A DNA stretch of 64,000 nt from Garcia nutans (Eukaryota > Streptophyta > Magnoliopsida > Malpighiales > Euphorbiaceae), in assembly GCA_947685225.1 (NCBI GenBank), contig CANTUV010000031.1:72955001-73019000 (forward strand). Reading direction: 5' to 3'. The notes beneath the pieces were generated by a model. That model was not told where the DNA came from and did no database searches. It was given only the letters and a program-made list of their open reading frames with translations. The translations under genes and the position numbers were made by a program. Positions 34,441 through 45,717 of this stretch are shown here, in pieces; positions within the stretch are counted from its first letter, which is position 1; each line of letters begins with the position of its first letter.

Positions 34441-35436
34441 GGACACTAAATGAAATATCAGGCCAAGTAAAGCCCTGATACAATACTCTGCCCACTTAGC
34501 TCCGGTAAGGCTAAGGATCAGTGAGAAGAGGTGAGTCAATAGAGAACAATTGAATGCCTTTAGGAAGAAGAGTGCTCTTAAGTTTTAACCCCAAAAATCC
34601 AGAATCATTAAGCATATCAAGCACATATTTCCTCTTATTAACAAAATGCCTTCTTTTGTATGAAAAAGCTCTAAACCCAAAAAATATCTTGCCTCGCCCA
34701 AATCCTTAATGGTAAATTTAACATCCAGCGGTTGTTTGAGCTTAATAATCTTAAAGTCAAAGCTGCCAGTGATGAAAAGATCATTAACATATACCAGAAC
34801 AACTAGACAAATCTCATCCTTTAAGAGAGTGAAAAGACAGTGTTCATTGATTGATTGTCAAAACCCTAATCCTAGCAATAACACAGTGAGTTCACTATTC
34901 CACTTCTTCGATGCCTGCTTAAGGCCATATAGCGATCTCTCCAGTTTATAGACCAAACCCGTCTGAGCTCGAGAATACCCTGGTGGTGGCTGCATATAGA
35001 CTTCTTCATAGAGAAACCCATGAAGAAATGCATTGTTCACATCGACTTGGTGCAAGGACCAACCCTTCACAGCAACAATGGAGAGAAAAACTCTCATAGT
35101 AACAACCTTAGCAATAAGCAAGAAGTTGTCATTGTAATCAAGCCCAGCCATCTGACGATACCCTTCCGCAACCAACCTAGCTTTATGTCTATTCACTGAC
35201 CCATCAAGATTAAATTTCAACCGAAACACCCAATGACAGCTAATAACCACTTTACTAGAAGGCAAAGAAGTAAGAATCCAGGTGTTGTTATTCTTTAGTA
35301 CTTCAATTTTAGAAGCCATGGCTTGTCACCACTCTTCATATTGGCTAGCCTGAGTAAAAGAGGCTGGTTCAACAACATATGCTACATTTGTTAAGAAGGC
35401 TATATGGTCAGTTAAAAGAGCAGAGGAATTGTGATT
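34441..35436 (-). pseudogene. Copia D reverse transcriptase
   Basis: The best-preserved part (35319-34858) reads MASKIEVLKNNNTWILTSLP, CHWVFRLKFNLDGSVNRHKA, RLVAEGYRQMAGLDYNDNF, LHQVDVNNAFLHGFLYEEVY and KLERSLYGLKQASKKWN. The catalytic Tyr-x-Asp-Asp region near 34780 is in another frame (VLVYVNDLFI-like, with Asn for the first Asp). The frame is broken near 34858 and upstream of 35320. Confidence 0.82.
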
Positions 35437-36208
35437 TGTTGTCCCAAGATGGCAACTAAAAGGAATGGTGAATTGGTTAATTGAATAAGTGAGGTAAATT
35501 GAAAATTGAAAGCAAAATCAAAGCAAAAGAAGGAGTAGAATAGAGAAGAACAAACACAAAAGATTTATAGTGGTTCAGGCAACAATCCCTACATCCACCC
35601 CCCAACCTCAATTGGATTTTTCACTATTCTTGGAGTTTTGTAAGTTCACTCCCAACTTGGTGTTTTCACAAGCCCACACCAAACTTTGTATTTTCATAAG
35701 CTTGCACCCAAATTTACAAGTGTTTTCCTAAGACTAACACTCAAAACCCTTACAAGTGTTTTCCTAGGCTAACTCTCAAATCCAACAAGTGTTTATGGTT
35801 CACACCTAACCTTACAATGGTGTTTTAATGGCTAACACTCAATCTTTCATAAAGAGATAAAAGATGAAAACTTAAGAAAAACAAATTGCAAGAGTTTGAA
35901 TAACATTAATACACAATCTCTTGCTATAAGACTTGTTTGTGGTGTTATTTATAGGCCTCAAAAAAATTCTACCCATTGGTGAAGTGGATAGAAAAGTTCA
36001 ACTCCAACAACCATAAAATCTTCTTAGATTTATGTGCCAGACTGTTTGTGCAGTCGCGCAATTCATATCTCTGATAGCTACTTGACACATGATATCTTCT
36101 TATTGGATCACCAACTAGCCGTTGAAGCCCTCTAATGACTATATGAATCTCGTGGTCGCAGGACTTTAAATAGTGGTGGGAGGTTTCTTCTTGCGTCAAG
36201 ACTTCGAA
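35437..36208 (-). repeat. TR-GAG 3' LTR (772 bp)
   Basis: Plus-strand start TGTTGTCCCAAGATGG. The far end reads ACTTCGAA where the other copy has ACTTCAACA. It contains repeated CACTCCCAACTTGGTGTTTTCACAA-like short motifs. Confidence 0.85.
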
Positions 36209-36249
36209 GCTTTACTCTTAGTATAATTGAGCTTGGTTTGATGGATTGC

Positions 36250-37256
36250 TTATCCTTCTCCATCTCTATGCCATTTTTCCTTGTTAATTGGAGGATCCTC
36301 CAAAGCTACTAGGGCAAGATGAATGTACTTCTCATCTTCATCATCATCATCATTGTTTGAGGAGCTTTCATCACTTGAAGCTTTGAAATTCTTCTTCTTG
36401 ACTTTCCTCCATGTCTTCTTCTTGTAGGAGTGGGAGTTGCATTTGGATGTGGAAAGAGGTTTCTCTTTCTTTCTTCTTCTTATAATCTCTTTTCTTATGA
36501 GGATTAGCAACTCCTCATCCTCATCTCCAGTAGAAGAGTCACTTGTACTCTCATTTTCATATTTCTCTCTAGTGGACGCTTTGAGAGCTTACATCACCTT
36601 CTTCTCTTTTTACACTTCTTGCATCTCCATTTCCATCTCATGTGTGAGTAGCTTTTCAATGAGGACATTCATTGGAAGCTTGCTTAAATCATGTACTTCC
36701 TCAATGGATGCTACCTTAGATTCAAAGTCCTTCCTTGAAAGAGCTCTAAGGATTTTGTAATTGATGTCTTCCAAAGAGTACATTTTGCCAAATTTCTTTA
36801 AATTGTTGACAATGGCAAGAAGTTGGTTGGCCATCTCCATCACATATTCAAAGGACATCATTTGGAATAGCTCATACTCATATACAAGCATTTGGACCTT
36901 CATGGATTTTACTTGATTGGAGCCTTCCTGGTAATTTTCTAAGGTCTTCCAAATGCTAAATGCATTTGGGCATCCAAGAACTCTTCCACATTCTTCCCTT
37001 GGTACTGAGCTTTTTAGAATATAAGCAACCTTTTTGTCTCTCCTATTGCTTCTTATTTGTTCTTCATTCCACTCTTCTCTTGAAATCTCTTCTTCCACGC
37101 AATCAACCGCTCTTATAGGAGGCTTCCACTCTTTTCAACAAAGGTCCACCAGTTTAAAAGACCACTATCAAGATAGTACTTCATCTTATACTTCCAAAGA
37201 GAGTAGTCAAAGACTTCAAAAAGCGGTTTGAGACCATTTTCCCATTCATTGGCCAT
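36250..37256 (-). pseudogene. TR-GAG gag-like protein
   Basis: The start is placed at 37256 (MANEWENGLKPLFEVFDYSL) because it is the first ATG after the primer-binding site and opens with a copia gag-like WKYKMKYYL block. A frame change near 37130 leads into the long open part (37098-36610): KVAYILKSSVPREECGRVLG, SIWKTLENYQEGS, VKSMKVQMLVYEYELFQM and YKILRALSRKDFESKVASIE, with the order and motifs of the copia gag (UBN2-like) domain. A second open segment (36510-36250) is Lys-rich then Asp/Glu/Ser-rich (SSDESSSNNDDDDEDEKY). No CCHC zinc knuckle is visible. The stop and frame changes mean this copy is inactive. Confidence 0.75.
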
Positions 37257-37300
37257 CCTTGATCTTCAATCATGCAATGAAGCTTGAATGTGAATGTTTA

Positions 37301-37312
37301 GCTCTATACCAA
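37301..37312 (-). promoter_or_regulatory. TR-GAG primer-binding site
   Basis: The minus strand reads TTGGTATAGAGC directly inside the 5' LTR (one base after TGTTGT...ACAACA), a diverged methionine-tRNA-type site. Confidence 0.75.
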
Positions 37313-37313
37313 T

Positions 37314-38085
37314 TGTTGTCCCAAGATGGCAACCAAGAGGGGATAAATTGGTTAATTGAAGAAGTGATGGTAAATTGAAAATTGAAAGCAAAATTAAAGC
37401 AAGAGAAAGAGTAGAGTGGAGAAGAATAAACACAAAAGATTTATAGTGGTTCGAGCGACAATCCCTATATCCACTCCCCAACCTCAATTGGGTATTTCAC
37501 TATTCTTTGAGTTTTGTAAGTTCACTCCCAACTTGGTATTTTCACAAGCTCACAACGAACTTAGTGTTTTCATAAGTTCATACCCAACTTTACAAGTATT
37601 TTTCTAAGGCTAACACTCAAACTCCTTACAAGAGTTTTTCTAAACTAACTCTCAAACCCAACAAGTGTTTATGGCTCACACCTAACCTTACTATGATGTT
37701 TTAATGGCCAACACTCAACCTTTCATAAAGACATAAAAGATGGAAACTTAAGAAAAACAAATTGCAAGAGTTTGGATAATATTGGTACATAGTCTCTTGC
37801 TATAAGATTTGTTTGAGGTGGTATTTATAGGCTTCAAAAAAATTCTACCCATTGGACAATTGGATAGAAAAGTCCAACTCCGACAGCCATAAAATCTTCT
37901 TGGATTTCTATGCCAGACTGTTTATACGGTCACACAATTCATATCTCTGACAGCTACTTAACATATGGAATCTTCTTATTGGTTCACCAACTAGTCATTA
38001 AAGCCCTTCAATGGCTATATGAATATCGCGGTTGCATGACTTTAAATAGCAGTGAGAGGTTGCTTCTTATGCCGATACTTCAACA
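37314..38085 (-). repeat. TR-GAG 5' LTR (772 bp)
   Basis: Same length as the other copy. Ends TTCAACA at 38085, followed by the TGATT duplication. Confidence 0.88.
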
Positions 38086-38090
38086 TGATT

Positions 38091-39330
38091 AAAAGAAAAT
38101 CAAGATTGACCTAAACCCAGGTCAACATGATTAAAAGGAAAAGTATTTAGAATGTGGGGAGAAGTAAATTGTAATGATGAAGTTTTGTTAGTGACAAAGT
38201 CTTGGAACCAAGAAGGAGGTTTTTTGTTTTTGGAACTTAAACAGAGCGATGGAGGGTTGAATGAAACAGAAAATTCTAGTTGAGTATTTAGATTAACTAT
38301 GAGGGAAGGGTTGAATACTTTGGGATATGGTTTTGTTATGTTTTGCATTTGTGCTTATTGTGTTGTGAGTGTTGTAGAACTAGGAATTGTTTGTGGTTCT
38401 ATTACATGTTGCATTTGTGTATCTTGTTAAGCATTTATTTGTTGAGTTCTAGGAGTAGAAGGTAAGGTAAAATCAAAAGAGTCAGTAGGCATAACTGGTA
38501 AGATAGATGTTTCGGAAATAGGCTAATTAGAATAGGGAAAATGAAATTCATGGAAGATAACGTCTCTAGAAACTAGGAACTCCAAGTTTTCCAAATCATA
38601 GATCTTACAACCCTTTAGATAAGGGACAAAACCCAAAAAAAAATGCATCTAGCAACTCATGGTGCAAATTTATCTTTTAAAGGTCTAGTACTAGTAGAAT
38701 ATTATAGACAACCAAACACCTTTAGAGAAGAAAGATCTAGCTTAGTATTAAATAAGACTTCATAAGGAGTCTTCCATTTAAGGGTAGCAGTAGGCAGCTT
38801 GTTTAGTAGGTAAGTAGCATATAAGATTAATTCACCCCAAAACTAAATAGGCAAAGATGCCTAAAATAAAAGAGCTCTAGCCACTTGTACCAAATGCCTA
38901 TGTTTCCTTTTTGCCCGACCATTCTTTTGTGGTGTATACACAAAAGTTCTTTAGTGTAAAATGCCAAAGTCTTGAATAGAAGTCTACCAAGAATTACTTA
39001 GGAACTCCCTACCATTTTTAGTCCTAATACACTTGGCAATAGTATTGAATTGAGTATGCAACATCTTTAAAAAAACTAAGTAATAAAACAGTAGCTTGAT
39101 CCTCAGACTACATCATGAAATTCCATGTTGATCTGCATATATCATCAACAATAGTTAAGAAATACTTAGCATCAGAAACACTAATATCAATACGCAATAC
39201 CTCAAAAAGGATTTGACTATGATTATAACTTAGTAGGAATGATAACCTAGTCTGCTTGGATTTAGCACATATGTCACAAGCTGTTTTATTCAACAAGGTA
39301 GAATCTTCTTTATTTAACAAAGCCACCCTG
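38091..39330 (-). pseudogene. Copia D integrase and linker
   Basis: The gag-pre-integrase zinc site (CDICAKSKQTRLSF at about 39270) and core start (LFEVLRIDISVSDAKYFLTI, 39108-39326) are followed in changing frames by the central integrase, a QFWGELILYATYLLNKLPTA-like block near 38800 and a GCLLYST...PLKDKFAPRVARCIFFGF-like block near 38660. The linker (38100-38348) reads QNITKPYPKVFNPSLIVNLN. There are several stops. Confidence 0.78.
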
Positions 39331-39950
39331 TCAAGTACAAGAGATGATGGATGACCTAATCTTTAATGTCAAATAGTAGAAGCAACTGTGTTATTTACAA
39401 AAGCATCAGTAACAGAACAAAAAAGAGATTGTGAGGCCATTAATTAATGATCAATTGTGCTAGAAAGGAAAGTTAGTTGATCTAAAAAATATAAGTTTCC
39501 AATAGCTTTGCCAAAAATAATAGTCTTCTTAATCTTGGGGTCCTGTAGGAGACAGAAAGAAGCATAAAAGGTGAAAATAATGTTGTTGGTAGTAGCTAGT
39601 TTGCTAATCGACAATAGATTGTACCTGAATTCTAAAACATAGAATAGTTCTTCTATGATGACATTCTGATTAATAACTATTCTTCCTGCCATTTCTATTG
39701 ATAACATAGTACCATCTGGTAGATGAACAATATGTTTATGATCAACCATAGCCAGGATGTCAACAAAAAGCTTGATAGAGCAAATGTGATTGCTTGTACT
39801 AGAGTCAATAATCCAACATGAACTTGGTCTATCATTCATACTAGATTGTAAATTTGGAATTATACATGTAAAATCCTGTAGAAAACCAGTAAAACTCCGA
39901 TCTGAGGCTCCTTTTCCTTTAAGAAGCTTAATCAGTTCTTAAAGGATATC
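39331..39950 (-). pseudogene. Copia D protease and pre-integrase
   Basis: An open segment 39839-39444 contains SSCWIIDSSTSNHIC, the copia aspartic protease active site in which the usual D-S-G-A-S has become D-S-S-T-S (loss of the Gly). HIVHLPDGTMLSI, ELFYVLEFRYNLLSISKL and FGKAIGNLYFLDQL follow, leading into pre-integrase. Confidence 0.82.
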
Positions 39951-40079
39951 CTTCATAAAAACCAGTGTGTTGTCACTTGTGACTCCTCAGTAGGTATTAA
40001 TTCTTCATCCAAAGAAAAATCAGCAAAATTAACCTTAACCCTAATCCCATATGTTTCTTCTCTTTTCTTTCAAATCTTT

Positions 40080-40815
40080 TTGTATCAATCAGGGTGCCCA
40101 TGTAGCTTGAAACAAGTATACTTGATGTGTCCATCTCGGTTAGTTGCAATGCTTACTATCATATTGTAAAGATTCTTTCTTCCGATAACCTGGCCTAAAC
40201 TTAGAATTGTTTCTCACATAATTGAAATTAGCCATCAAAATAGTAGACATATGATTAGATTCCAAAACACTGCTACATATCATCCTCTGTTTCTGCACAT
40301 TAAGAATTTAAGAATACACCTTAACTAGGCCAGGCATAGGTTCTGTCATCATAATTTGATTCTTCACATTATCATAAGTGTCATTCAATCCCATGAGGAA
40401 TTGAATTATTCTTATACTACTAGTCAATTTCACAATTTGATTAAAAATTTGGCATTCACATTTTCTACAATTGCATTATGGAACTGGCACAACACTTCCT
40501 AATTCATCCCATAACTTACAGAGTTTTGTAAAGTACATTGAAAGTGTCATGTTACCTTGAGTTAAAGAAGCAATTTCTCTTCTAATATGATATTCCTGAG
40601 GTCCACTATATTCTGCAAATCTTTTCTCTAATTTCTCCCACAACTCCTTCGCTGATTGCACATAGAGAAAGGAATCATGCATATCCTTGGTTAGAGAATT
40701 CAAGATCCATGATACCTCTATAACAATGTTACCAAACTAGGTATCATAGTCAGCTGCATTTTCTTTTGGTTTTTTAATTCTTTCATTAATATAACCTAAT
40801 TTCTGTTTTTTATTT
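40080..40815 (-). pseudogene. Copia D gag (partial)
   Basis: A GYINERIKKPKENAADYDTW-like start (about 40800-40740) leads into SWILNSLTKDMHDSFLYVQS, AKELWEKLEKRFAEYSGPQE and FTKLCKLWDELGSVVPVP (40703-40476). Near 40100 is a zinc-knuckle remnant with CFKLHGHPD. The first part of gag is missing; the right border near 40815 is where copia-like reading is lost. Confidence 0.78.
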
Positions 40816-42092
40816 GGAGAGTTCAAATAGAATTAGAATATCCTATTTAATATTAATAATAATTATATTCATTTAAAGAGAACAAATAGGATTATGATAT
40901 CCTAAACACAAAAAATCACAGCTACTACTTTATTATTATTCTCTTTTTCCACAACATTATTCAGTTTCAAAATCAAAACACTATTATTCAACTGACATAT
41001 AGGTAACAAATTATATTTTTTATGCTTTTATTTTTATTTTAGATAATTTTTTCTTATATTTTGTTACACACTATCACATTATTTGTAGCCTATATTTTTT
41101 CTTATTTAAAAAGTAAAAAACTATTAAAAGTATAAAACCTAATATTGCAACCTAAATAAATTATATATTTTTTTATAATTTTTAATAACACATGTAGTAT
41201 AGCGCATGTTCTTTACAACTTGAGATGGCCAAAATTTATTTGTCTAAAAGATAATTATATATATATATATGATAAATATATTTTTTAAAAACATTAGGGG
41301 AGCCCCTCAAGCATATTCTAGTTTCGCCTTTGCCTAAAATACTTTCATGTCATCAATTTAGCATAAGAATTTGTAGCTTTTTGAACCTATGTGTCCTTCG
41401 ATCATAGTATGCTCATTCGCTACCTTATCCTCCTTATTATGGTCAATGTTATAGCGATCATTATAAGTGCTATATACCTTTCCACTTATCGTCGCTCTAT
41501 CTTTTGACAAGTATCCTCTCATGCAACCTCATAAAATTTGCAACATACTAATGTGCAAATTAGTTTACCTACTAGTAGTTCTAGTATCGCTATAATATGG
41601 ATTTTTCACAATCTGGTGATTAGAATTCTTGTTTTTGAAATCTCTTCATTCTATAATAGGTGTAAATATGACCCTTTCCTTCTCCGTTTTCTTCATTCTG
41701 CAAGTTGTCCCACCTTGCCAAAACACCTCATCTCAATTAGCAAGCCACCAACTTTTTAATCACAAGGATCTCCATGTAATCAAAGAACCTATCAATATTA
41801 GCAATCCAATCCAAAAAAAATGTACATCCCTAAACCACTATAAAAATAAGGGATATCAATCTTCATATTGAAATCATTGTCCTCTCTAACTTCATCTCTT
41901 CTTTTAACCTCATATTATTCTTTGGCATCTATTTTATGTTAAAAAACTTTTTGATCATCACATGAAGACCGATGACACCATTGCATTAGAGATAATATGA
42001 TATGGAAAAATGGAAAATCATTTTCTAAAAGGTGATCCAAAGGAAAAAAAAAAAGGATTCTTGAAAAGGTTAAGGAGAAAATACATGGTTGT
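40816..42092. other. Spacer between copia D and copia A, with an unassigned minus-strand relic
   Basis: 40816-41290 is AT-rich, with no call possible. On the minus strand, 41770-41290 has unusually few stops and coding-like composition (for example SKDRATISGKVYSTYNDRYN and NEHTMIEGHIGSKSYKFLC near 41470-41370) and ends next to a GGGGAGCCCC...TTTCGCC stretch seen at the ends of some plant transposon genes. I do not recognise it. Confidence 0.25.
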
Positions 42093-42097
42093 CATAC

Positions 42098-42369
42098 TAT
42101 GGTGAAAGATAAAAGCAACAATAGTAGAGAATGATAAAAGGAGACAAAAAATTAAAGTGGTTCAACAACGTTTGTCTACGTCAATTATAAAAGATGATCT
42201 TTTTATTATGTTTATCATAGAGAATAATCCCTAATTACAACATATTTATACAAGAGAAGGAAAGAATAATAAGGGGAAAATCCCTATATTATAGCTAATC
42301 AATAGCAAGAAGACAAAAAATAGTAAAAATATTTAACACCTTAATTTTCTCCTATAACCTCTCACAACA
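42098..42369 (-). repeat. Copia A 3' LTR (272 bp)
   Basis: It aligns along its whole length with 58028-58299, with clear divergence. Followed on the plus strand by CTCTCCCCTTAAG, the complement of the polypurine tract. Confidence 0.9.
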
Positions 42370-42947
42370 CTCTCCCCTTAAGTTGGGGAATATATATCTA
42401 GAGAATCCAGAGAGTTATAACCTTTATAAAGATATCTGTAAGTTGTTTGCCACTTTCAATATATAAAGTGCTAATAATTTTTGTTTGAACTTTTTCTCTA
42501 AGAAAGTGAAAATGTACTTCAATTTGTTTATTTCTTTCATGAAACAACTAGATTAGAAGCTATATATACAACAACTTGGTTGTCATAAAATATTTCCATG
42601 GGAGAGATGTTTCCAAATCCATGTCATGAAGAAGATATTTTAACCAAACCAATTCACTTGTTGTAGATGCCATTGCTCTATATTCATCTTTAGATCTTGC
42701 CACCACATTTCATTTCTTACTCTTCCAAGTGAATAGATTATCTCCATTCATAGTACAAAATTGTTGTTGATTTTCTATCAGTTATACTTCCTACCCAATA
42801 TGCATTAAAGTATCATTTTATTTGAGTATATCCATTGTTCTTAATCCAGATTCCTATACTAGGTGAAGATTTTAAATACTTAAAGATTCTAGTAACAACT
42901 TCCATATGGGATGTTCTTAGATAATATATGGCTTGACTTATTCGACT
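42370..42947 (-). pseudogene. Copia A RNase H and RT C-terminus
   Basis: On the minus strand: SRISQAIYYLRTSHMEVV, FKYLKSSPSIGIWIKN, a SDSDWAG...DRKSTTKFC-like block near 42790, SKDEYRAMASTTSELVWLKY near 42660, and the HFHF-type end. There are several stops (for example near 42560). It continues the RT region beyond the solo LTR. Confidence 0.78.
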
Positions 42948-42952
42948 CACAG

Positions 42953-44634
42953 TGTTAGGGCCTAGTCAAGCTATCTACAAGTGCATAGGTCATAATCAAG
43001 TAATAAAGTAAAGAGTATAGTATCATTCTCACGAGGAAGGTATTCTAAGTGCTAAACAATTAAACTAACTATTATTTGGATCTTAAATTGATGTGAATTG
43101 AAAACTAAATTTAACTAATGATTAAGCTAATCTGACTTTTAAAATTAAATCTAATATTTTTGGCATTAGGGTTAAAATCATTCTTATTGATTAACTATAG
43201 ATTTCCCAAAGTATTGATTTAATTTTAATCTACTTTTAATTATTGGTTAGATTCTCCTAAATTAAGACTTAGTCTCTCTCAAGTACTAAACCTAATATTG
43301 AACTTAACATTGTGTCTACTCTTATGATCATAAGCAAATTAAGCCAACTCATTAAGATTTATGGGTAACATTTGCATCAATCTATTAAGTGTTTACCTTA
43401 TCTCTAGCAAACTTAAACCTAATATTGTTACGCCCTTGAACTAGTATTGTGCTTTCACTCTCACTCTATCACACAATATCTTAGATCAATCAATTATTAG
43501 TCAGATAATTAATGCATTAAGATCAAAGATAACAAAATAATCAAGAGCAAACTTTAATTGAATCAAGTTTAAAAAAAATTACTCCATCCATAGATAAATA
43601 AAATAGGAAAAGTTTAACTCTAATAAGGTTTTTAGTTACTCATGAGTGAAAAGTAAAACAAAAAGAAAGAGAAGAAGATTGAAGACATAATTATAACTGA
43701 AATTAAAATAAAAGTAAAGAGAACAAATTAGAAAGATAAAACTTGGAAAGAAGAAAGCTTCTTGAATTTGAATTACTCTTGCATAAAATTCTTTCTTCTT
43801 CAAAGTTAACTCTAACCTAAAATTTAAAATTTTTAACCTAAAATATAATGTATCAGTTGTAAGGGAGGTATAAGGTATTTATAGGAGCTTAGGAAACTTC
43901 TTTTGCAAGTAGGAAAAGGTTAGAAAAGGTTTAAAGAGTCCTTATTAAAAAAAGAAGTCAGATTTTAGTCAAAGGAAAATAAATCCTAACAAAATAAGGA
44001 AGTTATAAAATTTATGCAGAAACTTTGAAGTAATTTTTTTATCTGATAAAGTCTAAATCTAGGATTGGTCTCTTCATAATAATTGCATCTCTCGAAGTTT
44101 ATATGAATTTAGGCTTTTGAATCACTCAATTTGCACTCTAGAAGTTCAAATTATGGCCTTTTGAAGTAAACTAGTCTGAATAGAAATCTTATTCCGATCT
44201 GGATTCATAATTTTGAATTTCATAGACATTTGGATGCCTAAACAAAATCAGATTTGTACAAATAAGACCATTCTAAAAAGCCTGAGATGTCTTCTAAAAA
44301 CTTCATGAACAATACTTTCTCATTCTAGAGCTCTAAGATCATCAAAATCTCAAATAAAACTTCAAAGGTCAAATATGTCTAAGTCTGAAAATCACATAAT
44401 ATATCGGACGACAACTATTTAGTTCCCATGGGCGTGGGTCTTCACTTCCTTTGCCTTTTTGCACTTTTTTCTTCAATTTTCCTTAACTTTTAATCAAAAA
44501 CTTATATTTGGATATTTCAAGTTAAAATAGGATAAATTCTAACTCCAATAAAGAAAATACATCAAATTCAATTGAAAATAATTAAAAATATTTTTAGAAT
44601 TATCTAAAATAATAGTCAAAATATGACTCTATCA
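42953..44634. mobile_element. Solo LTR (or LTR-like non-coding insert) in copia A RT
   Basis: A 1682-bp insert begins TGTTAGGGCCTAGTC and ends GACTCTATCA, so it has TG...CA ends. It is flanked by CACAG (42948-42952) and CACAA (44635-44639), a 5-bp target duplication with one change. The copia reading in RT resumes on the other side. It carries no coding sequence. The stretch near its start (CAAGTGCATAGGTCATAA, then ATCATTCTCACGAGGAAGG) is of a kind I associate with widespread plant LTR repeats, but I cannot name the family. Confidence 0.68.
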
Positions 44635-44639
44635 CACAA

Positions 44640-45575
44640 CATAAGTAATATCAAGCCTGGTAATAGATAATAAATTAACTTCCCAACAAGCCTTTGAAAT
44701 TGACCAACATCTTCAAGTAATTCACCTTTATGCATGTTGTCTTTGAAATTATAAACAATAGGAGTACTTATACGTTTTCTCCAATTTTCCCATTTCTCTC
44801 AATAAATCCAAAATATATTTTCTTTGTGAAATAAAGAGACCCTTTTTTGAATGAGAAATTTCAATTCCTAAAAAAATATTTCAACTTTTCAAGTTCTTTT
44901 ATTTCAAATTTATCATGAAGAGTCTCGTTCAAATTTTTAATTCCTTCTACATCATTTCTTGTAATTATAATATCATCCTTATATATTAGGATAAGTATCA
45001 TACAATGTTCTCCTTTTTACAAAATAAGAATGAGTCAGTAGTACTTCTATTAAGGCCAATGCTTCGCAAGCCATTACCAAGCTTGGAGTATCAAGCTCTA
45101 GGAGATTGTTTAAGGCCATAAAGAGCTTTTTTAAGTCTACAACATAACTACTTTCTTTTTTTGAGTGTCTAGAAAAAAAATCCATATCTACCTCTTTTTC
45201 TAAATCTCCATGTAAAAAGGTATTTTTTTTTTTACTTCTATTTGATGTAATTGCTAATCATGATTCACAAATATAGATAAAGAACTCTAAAAATATTCAT
45301 TTTTGCTACTGGAGCAAATGTTTCTTTATAATTCAACCCATAGGTTAGTGTAAAACCCTTTTACTTCTAATCTAGCTTTATGTCTCTCAATAGAACCATC
45401 ACTATTATATTTAATTTTATATATTCATTTGCATCCAATATTTTTTTTTCCTAGCAACTTGACAATATCCCAAGTATGATTTTTTTTTCAAGTGCATCAA
45501 ATTCCTCACTCATAGCCTTTTTCCAAACAGTTTGAGAATTAGCTTCAAGAAAACCATTTGGTTCAACATCTTTTG
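44640..45575 (-). pseudogene. Copia A reverse transcriptase
   Basis: It begins at the gypsy C insertion with DVEPNGFLEANSQTVWKKAM and SEEFDALEKK (45575-45480). Next are the lysine/arginine-rich KARLE-like region (about 45370), an ATFAPVAK-like block (about 45315), the AFLHGDLEKE-like start (about 45220), KKLFMALNNLLELDTPSLVM (about 45125-45065) and the Asp-Asp box region (about 44990). KLIYLSITRLDITYVV-like sequence lies at the left end. It contains numerous frame changes and stops. Confidence 0.75.
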
Positions 45576-45668
45576 TGTAATAACTTCTAAAAAAATAACA
45601 ATATATAATAATAAAATAAAATAATAATAATAATAACAATAATAAATATTGCTTAAAAATGTGTTAAA

Positions 45669-45717
<49 letters not shown>

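Larger units (their letters stand above)
35437..38085 (-). mobile_element. TR-GAG-type LTR element (gag only) inside copia D
   Basis: Two 772-bp LTRs (35437-36208 and 37314-38085) flank a 1.1-kb interior that encodes only a gag-like protein on the minus strand. A primer-binding site follows the 5' LTR. The 5-bp duplication TGATT lies at 35432-35436 and 38086-38090. There is no protease, integrase or RT and no room for them in 2.65 kb. This matches the described class of terminal-repeat retrotransposons with a GAG domain, which depend on enzymes from other elements. The LTRs are visibly diverged (roughly 10% by eye), so it is not recent. Confidence 0.88.
33776..40815 (-). mobile_element. Copia D: decayed Ty1/copia element, split by a TR-GAG insertion
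   Basis: On the minus strand from high to low coordinates: gag (about 40815-40080), protease and pre-integrase (39839-39108), integrase and linker (39107-38091), the insertion (35437-38085), RT (35436-34440), RNase H (34440-33937) and a short LTR-like end (about 33776-33930). Its gag starts inside the domain, so the 5' LTR and gag N-terminus are missing. The RT and linker halves fit together across the insertion, where TGATT is duplicated. Stops and frameshifts occur throughout. Confidence 0.8.

Noticed and set aside
36437..37231. Plus-strand frames rich in Ser and Phe
   Set aside because: Shadows of the acidic and basic gag segments of the TR-GAG element.
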